This document shows positions 5,698 to 7,631 of a DNA stretch of 7,631 nucleotides, one piece after another; position 1 is the stretch's first letter, and every line of letters begins with the position of its first letter. The notes beneath the pieces are model-generated. The model worked only from the letters and a program-made list of their open reading frames with translations, did not search any database and was not told the DNA's origin. The DNA is from Paracoccaceae bacterium. GTDB lineage: Bacteria; Pseudomonadota; Alphaproteobacteria; Rhodobacterales; Rhodobacteraceae. The position numbers were made by a program, and so were the translations under genes. The DNA is taken from positions 1 through 7,631 of the forward strand of contig WFTU01000121.1 in assembly GCA_015485375.1 (NCBI GenBank), written 5' to 3'.

Positions 5698-6570
5698 ATG
5701 CCCCAAACCTCGGAAACGCTGCGCGCCCTTGCCGAATTGCTGCAATTCAAAGACCGGCTCCTTGTCGTGGATATCGGTGCGAATCCGATCGGGGACCCGC
5801 CACCCTATGCCGTGCTGCAGGAGACCGGTCTGGTTAGTCTGGTCGGGTTCGAGCCACAGGAAAGCGCCTATCAGGCTTTGCTTGAGCAACTGCGGCCGGA
5901 CGAGCGTATTTTACCTTACGCTGTCGGTGACGGACGCAAACATACGTTGAATGTCTACAAAGCCTCCGGTCTGACATCGTTGTTCAAGCTGCGGAACAAA
6001 ACGTTGCGGGCCATGCGCGGGCTCTCCGGTCCCGGGCGTCTGATCGGAGAAGTGGAGGTCGACACCCGGCGGCTTGATTCGATCAAGGAGATCGACCGGA
6101 TCGATTTTCTGAAGATAGATATTCAGGGCGGAGAACTGGCGGTCTTCAAATACGGGAAGAAGAAGTTGGCGAATACGCTGGCCATTCAGACCGAAGTGGG
6201 CTTTTTCCCGCTCTACGAGGGACAGCCTCTGTTCGGCGATGTGGACGTGTTTTTGCGATCCGTCGGTTTTGCATTCCATCGTTTCATGCATGTGGCCCGT
6301 TTCCCGCTGGGGAAACTGGTCGTTCGGGGGCGATGGCGGAGGCCAATGCATCAGGCTCTGGACGGAGATGTGGTGTATACCCGTGATTTTTCCGAACCGG
6401 AGCGCTGGAGCGACGATGAACTGGTCAGGATGGGCTTGCTCGCGCACGGATGTTTCGCAAGCTATGACCTCACGTCGCTATGTATCGGATATCTGGTGGA
6501 GCGTGGGGTGCTGGCGGAAGGAACGCTCGCAAAATATGCGGCGCTCCTTCCTGACGAGTATACGGCCTAG
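5698..6570 (+). CDS. FkbM-family SAM-dependent methyltransferase, substrate unknown
   Basis: This is predicted to move a methyl group from S-adenosylmethionine to an oxygen of a small molecule or glycan, as FkbM-type enzymes do; the substrate cannot be told here. The 290-residue protein shows SAM motif I VVDIGANPIGDPPPY (23-37), the acidic ribose-binding motif GFEPQ (50-54), LPYAVGDG (72-79), the FkbM hallmark DFLKIDIQGGEL (136-147) and QTEVGFFPLYEGQPLF (164-179). The GANPI...PPY form of motif I and the C-terminal VVYTRDF and LLAHGCFASYDL segments belong to an alphaproteobacterial subgroup I recognise, so the domain looks complete. I chose the ATG at 5698. A TTG at 5665 would add 11 residues but lies inside the loop and stem of a 17-bp hairpin. 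It has no signal peptide, so it is probably cytoplasmic. There is no glycosyltransferase or polysaccharide gene beside it in the window. Its stop shares CTAG with the stop of convergent ahcY. Confidence 0.85.
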   Translation: MPQTSETLRALAELLQFKDRLLVVDIGANPIGDPPPYAVLQETGLVSLVGFEPQESAYQALLEQLRPDERILPYAVGDGRKHTLNVYKASGLTSLFKLRNKTLRAMRGLSGPGRLIGEVEVDTRRLDSIKEIDRIDFLKIDIQGGELAVFKYGKKKLANTLAIQTEVGFFPLYEGQPLFGDVDVFLRSVGFAFHRFMHVARFPLGKLVVRGRWRRPMHQALDGDVVYTRDFSEPERWSDDELVRMGLLAHGCFASYDLTSLCIGYLVERGVLAEGTLAKYAALLPDEYTA

Positions 6571-7631
6571 TACCGGTAGTGTTCCGGCTTGAACGGGCCT
6601 TCGGGCGTGACGCCGATGTATTCGGCCTGCTCGGGCGAGAGTTTCGAGAGTTTCACGCCGATGCGGTCCAGATGCAGGCGGGCGACTTTCTCGTCCAGAT
6701 GTTTGGGCAGGATGTAGACATCGTTGCCATATTGGCCGTTGTTCTCCCATAGTTCGATCTGGGCCAGCACCTGATTGGTGAAGCTGGCGGACATCACGAA
6801 GGACGGGTGGCCGGTGGCGTTGCCGAGGTTCAGTAGACGACCTTCGGATAGCAGGATGATGCGGTTGCCCGAGGGCATTTCGATCATATCCACCTGATCC
6901 TTGATGTTGGTCCATTTGTGGTTTTTCAGCGCCGCGACCTGGATTTCATTGTCGAAATGGCCGATGTTGCCGACGATGGCCATGTCCTTCATCGCGCGCA
7001 TATGCTCGATGCGGATCACGTCCTTGTTGCCAGTGGTGGTGACGAAAATATCGGCGTCGGCGACGGCGTCTTCCAGTGTCACGACCTCGAAACCGTCCAT
7101 GGCGGCCTGCAGGGCGCAGATCGGGTCGATCTCGGTGACTTTCACGCGCGCTCCGGCGCCGCGCAGCGAGGCGGCGGATCCTTTGCCGACGTCGCCATAG
7201 CCGCAGACCACGGCGGTTTTGCCGGCCATCATGGTGTCGGTGGCGCGGCGGATGCCGTCAACCAGCGATTCCTTGCAGCCGTATTTGTTGTCGAATTTCG
7301 ACTTGGTGACGGAATCATTCACGTTGATCGCCGGGAAGGGCAGTTGCCCCTGTTTCACCAGTTCATACAGACGATGCACGCCGGTGGTGGTTTCCTCGGA
7401 AACCCCTTTGATCGCATCGCGCTGCATGGTGAACCAGCCGGGCGAGGCGGCGAGGCGCTTCTTGATCTGCGCATAGATCGCTTCTTCTTCCTCGGAATGC
7501 GGGGTTTCCAGCAGCTCCGGCTCGCCGTTTTCGGCGCGCGCGCCCAGAAGCACATAAAGCGTTGCGTCGCCGCCATCGTCCAGAATCAGGTTGCAAGGCT
7601 CGCCCTCGAACTGGAATATCCGGTCCTGATA
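6567..7631 (-). CDS. ahcY: Adenosylhomocysteinase (S-adenosyl-L-homocysteine hydrolase), N-terminus outside window
   Basis: AhcY reversibly splits S-adenosylhomocysteine into adenosine and homocysteine using bound NAD+, removing the inhibitory by-product of SAM-dependent methylation in the cytoplasm. The frame is open from the window edge at 7631 to a TAG at 6569-6567, giving 354 residues. By comparison with family proteins of about 460 residues, roughly the first 110 are missing. Seen in order are NLILDDGGDATLYVLLGARAE (14-34 of the fragment), the bacterial insertion ELLETPHSEEEEAIYAQIKKRL (39-60), NVNDSVTKSKFDNKYGC (103-119), the NAD-binding CGYGDVGKGSA (143-153), VTTTGNKD (197-204), GNIGHFDNEI (221-230), NLGNATGHPSFVM (268-280) and the family-ending FKPEHYRY. 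A GTG at 7553 is internal and not the true start. All catalytic regions in view are intact. It is convergent with the methyltransferase gene and overlaps it by four bases. Its promoter, and any SAH riboswitch, would lie beyond the window. Confidence 0.97.
   Translation of the reverse strand, partial: YQDRIFQFEGEPCNLILDDGGDATLYVLLGARAENGEPELLETPHSEEEEAIYAQIKKRLAASPGWFTMQRDAIKGVSEETTTGVHRLYELVKQGQLPFPAINVNDSVTKSKFDNKYGCKESLVDGIRRATDTMMAGKTAVVCGYGDVGKGSAASLRGAGARVKVTEIDPICALQAAMDGFEVVTLEDAVADADIFVTTTGNKDVIRIEHMRAMKDMAIVGNIGHFDNEIQVAALKNHKWTNIKDQVDMIEMPSGNRIILLSEGRLLNLGNATGHPSFVMSASFTNQVLAQIELWENNGQYGNDVYILPKHLDEKVARLHLDRIGVKLSKLSPEQAEYIGVTPEGPFKPEHYRY

Overview
The window looks like a piece of an alphaproteobacterial chromosome, most likely from the Rhodobacterales/Roseobacter group. 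That placement rests on the G+C-rich codon use, the form of the S-adenosylhomocysteine hydrolase and PPK2 proteins, and the fused-permease aminophosphonate transporter. It is recognition of protein families by eye, with no database search behind it. Seven protein genes are supported. Six are on the + strand and one is on the - strand; the first and last are cut by the window edges. I see no tRNA, rRNA, CRISPR array or insertion sequence.

Layout. (1) Positions 1-261 hold the C-terminal end of an EamA/DMT-type membrane transporter. (2) A 126-bp gap follows, carrying a good candidate PhoB box and -10 element. (3) Positions 388-4590 form a three-gene ABC importer operon of the 2-aminoethylphosphonate type (PhnS2/PhnT2/PhnU2-like). 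It encodes a periplasmic binding protein, an ATPase and a fused double-domain permease. A strong stem-loop lies between the first two genes, and the last two overlap by one base. (4) A 74-bp gap holds an FNR-type palindrome placed correctly upstream of an extended -10 element. (5) Positions 4665-5582 encode a class-I-like polyphosphate kinase 2. (6) A 115-bp gap contains a terminator that works for the - strand and a 17-bp hairpin next to the following start codon. (7) Positions 5698-6570 encode an FkbM-family SAM methyltransferase. (8) Positions 6567-7631 on the - strand encode most of AhcY. Its stop codon shares a CTAG with the methyltransferase stop.

How it may work together. The importer would bring aminophosphonate through the inner membrane, apparently under phosphate-starvation control. 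No phosphonate-degrading gene (phnW, phnX, phnY, phnA or C-P lyase) lies in the window, so catabolism must be encoded elsewhere. PPK2 handles polyphosphate and nucleotide phosphates, so a phosphorus theme continues into the next gene, but with what looks like a separate oxygen-responsive promoter. The methyltransferase produces S-adenosylhomocysteine and AhcY removes it, a loose metabolic link between the convergent pair. I do not see a clearly new multi-gene system. The most interesting signals are regulatory: the Pho-type promoter, the FNR-type promoter, the stem-loops, and the terminator-less convergent junction.
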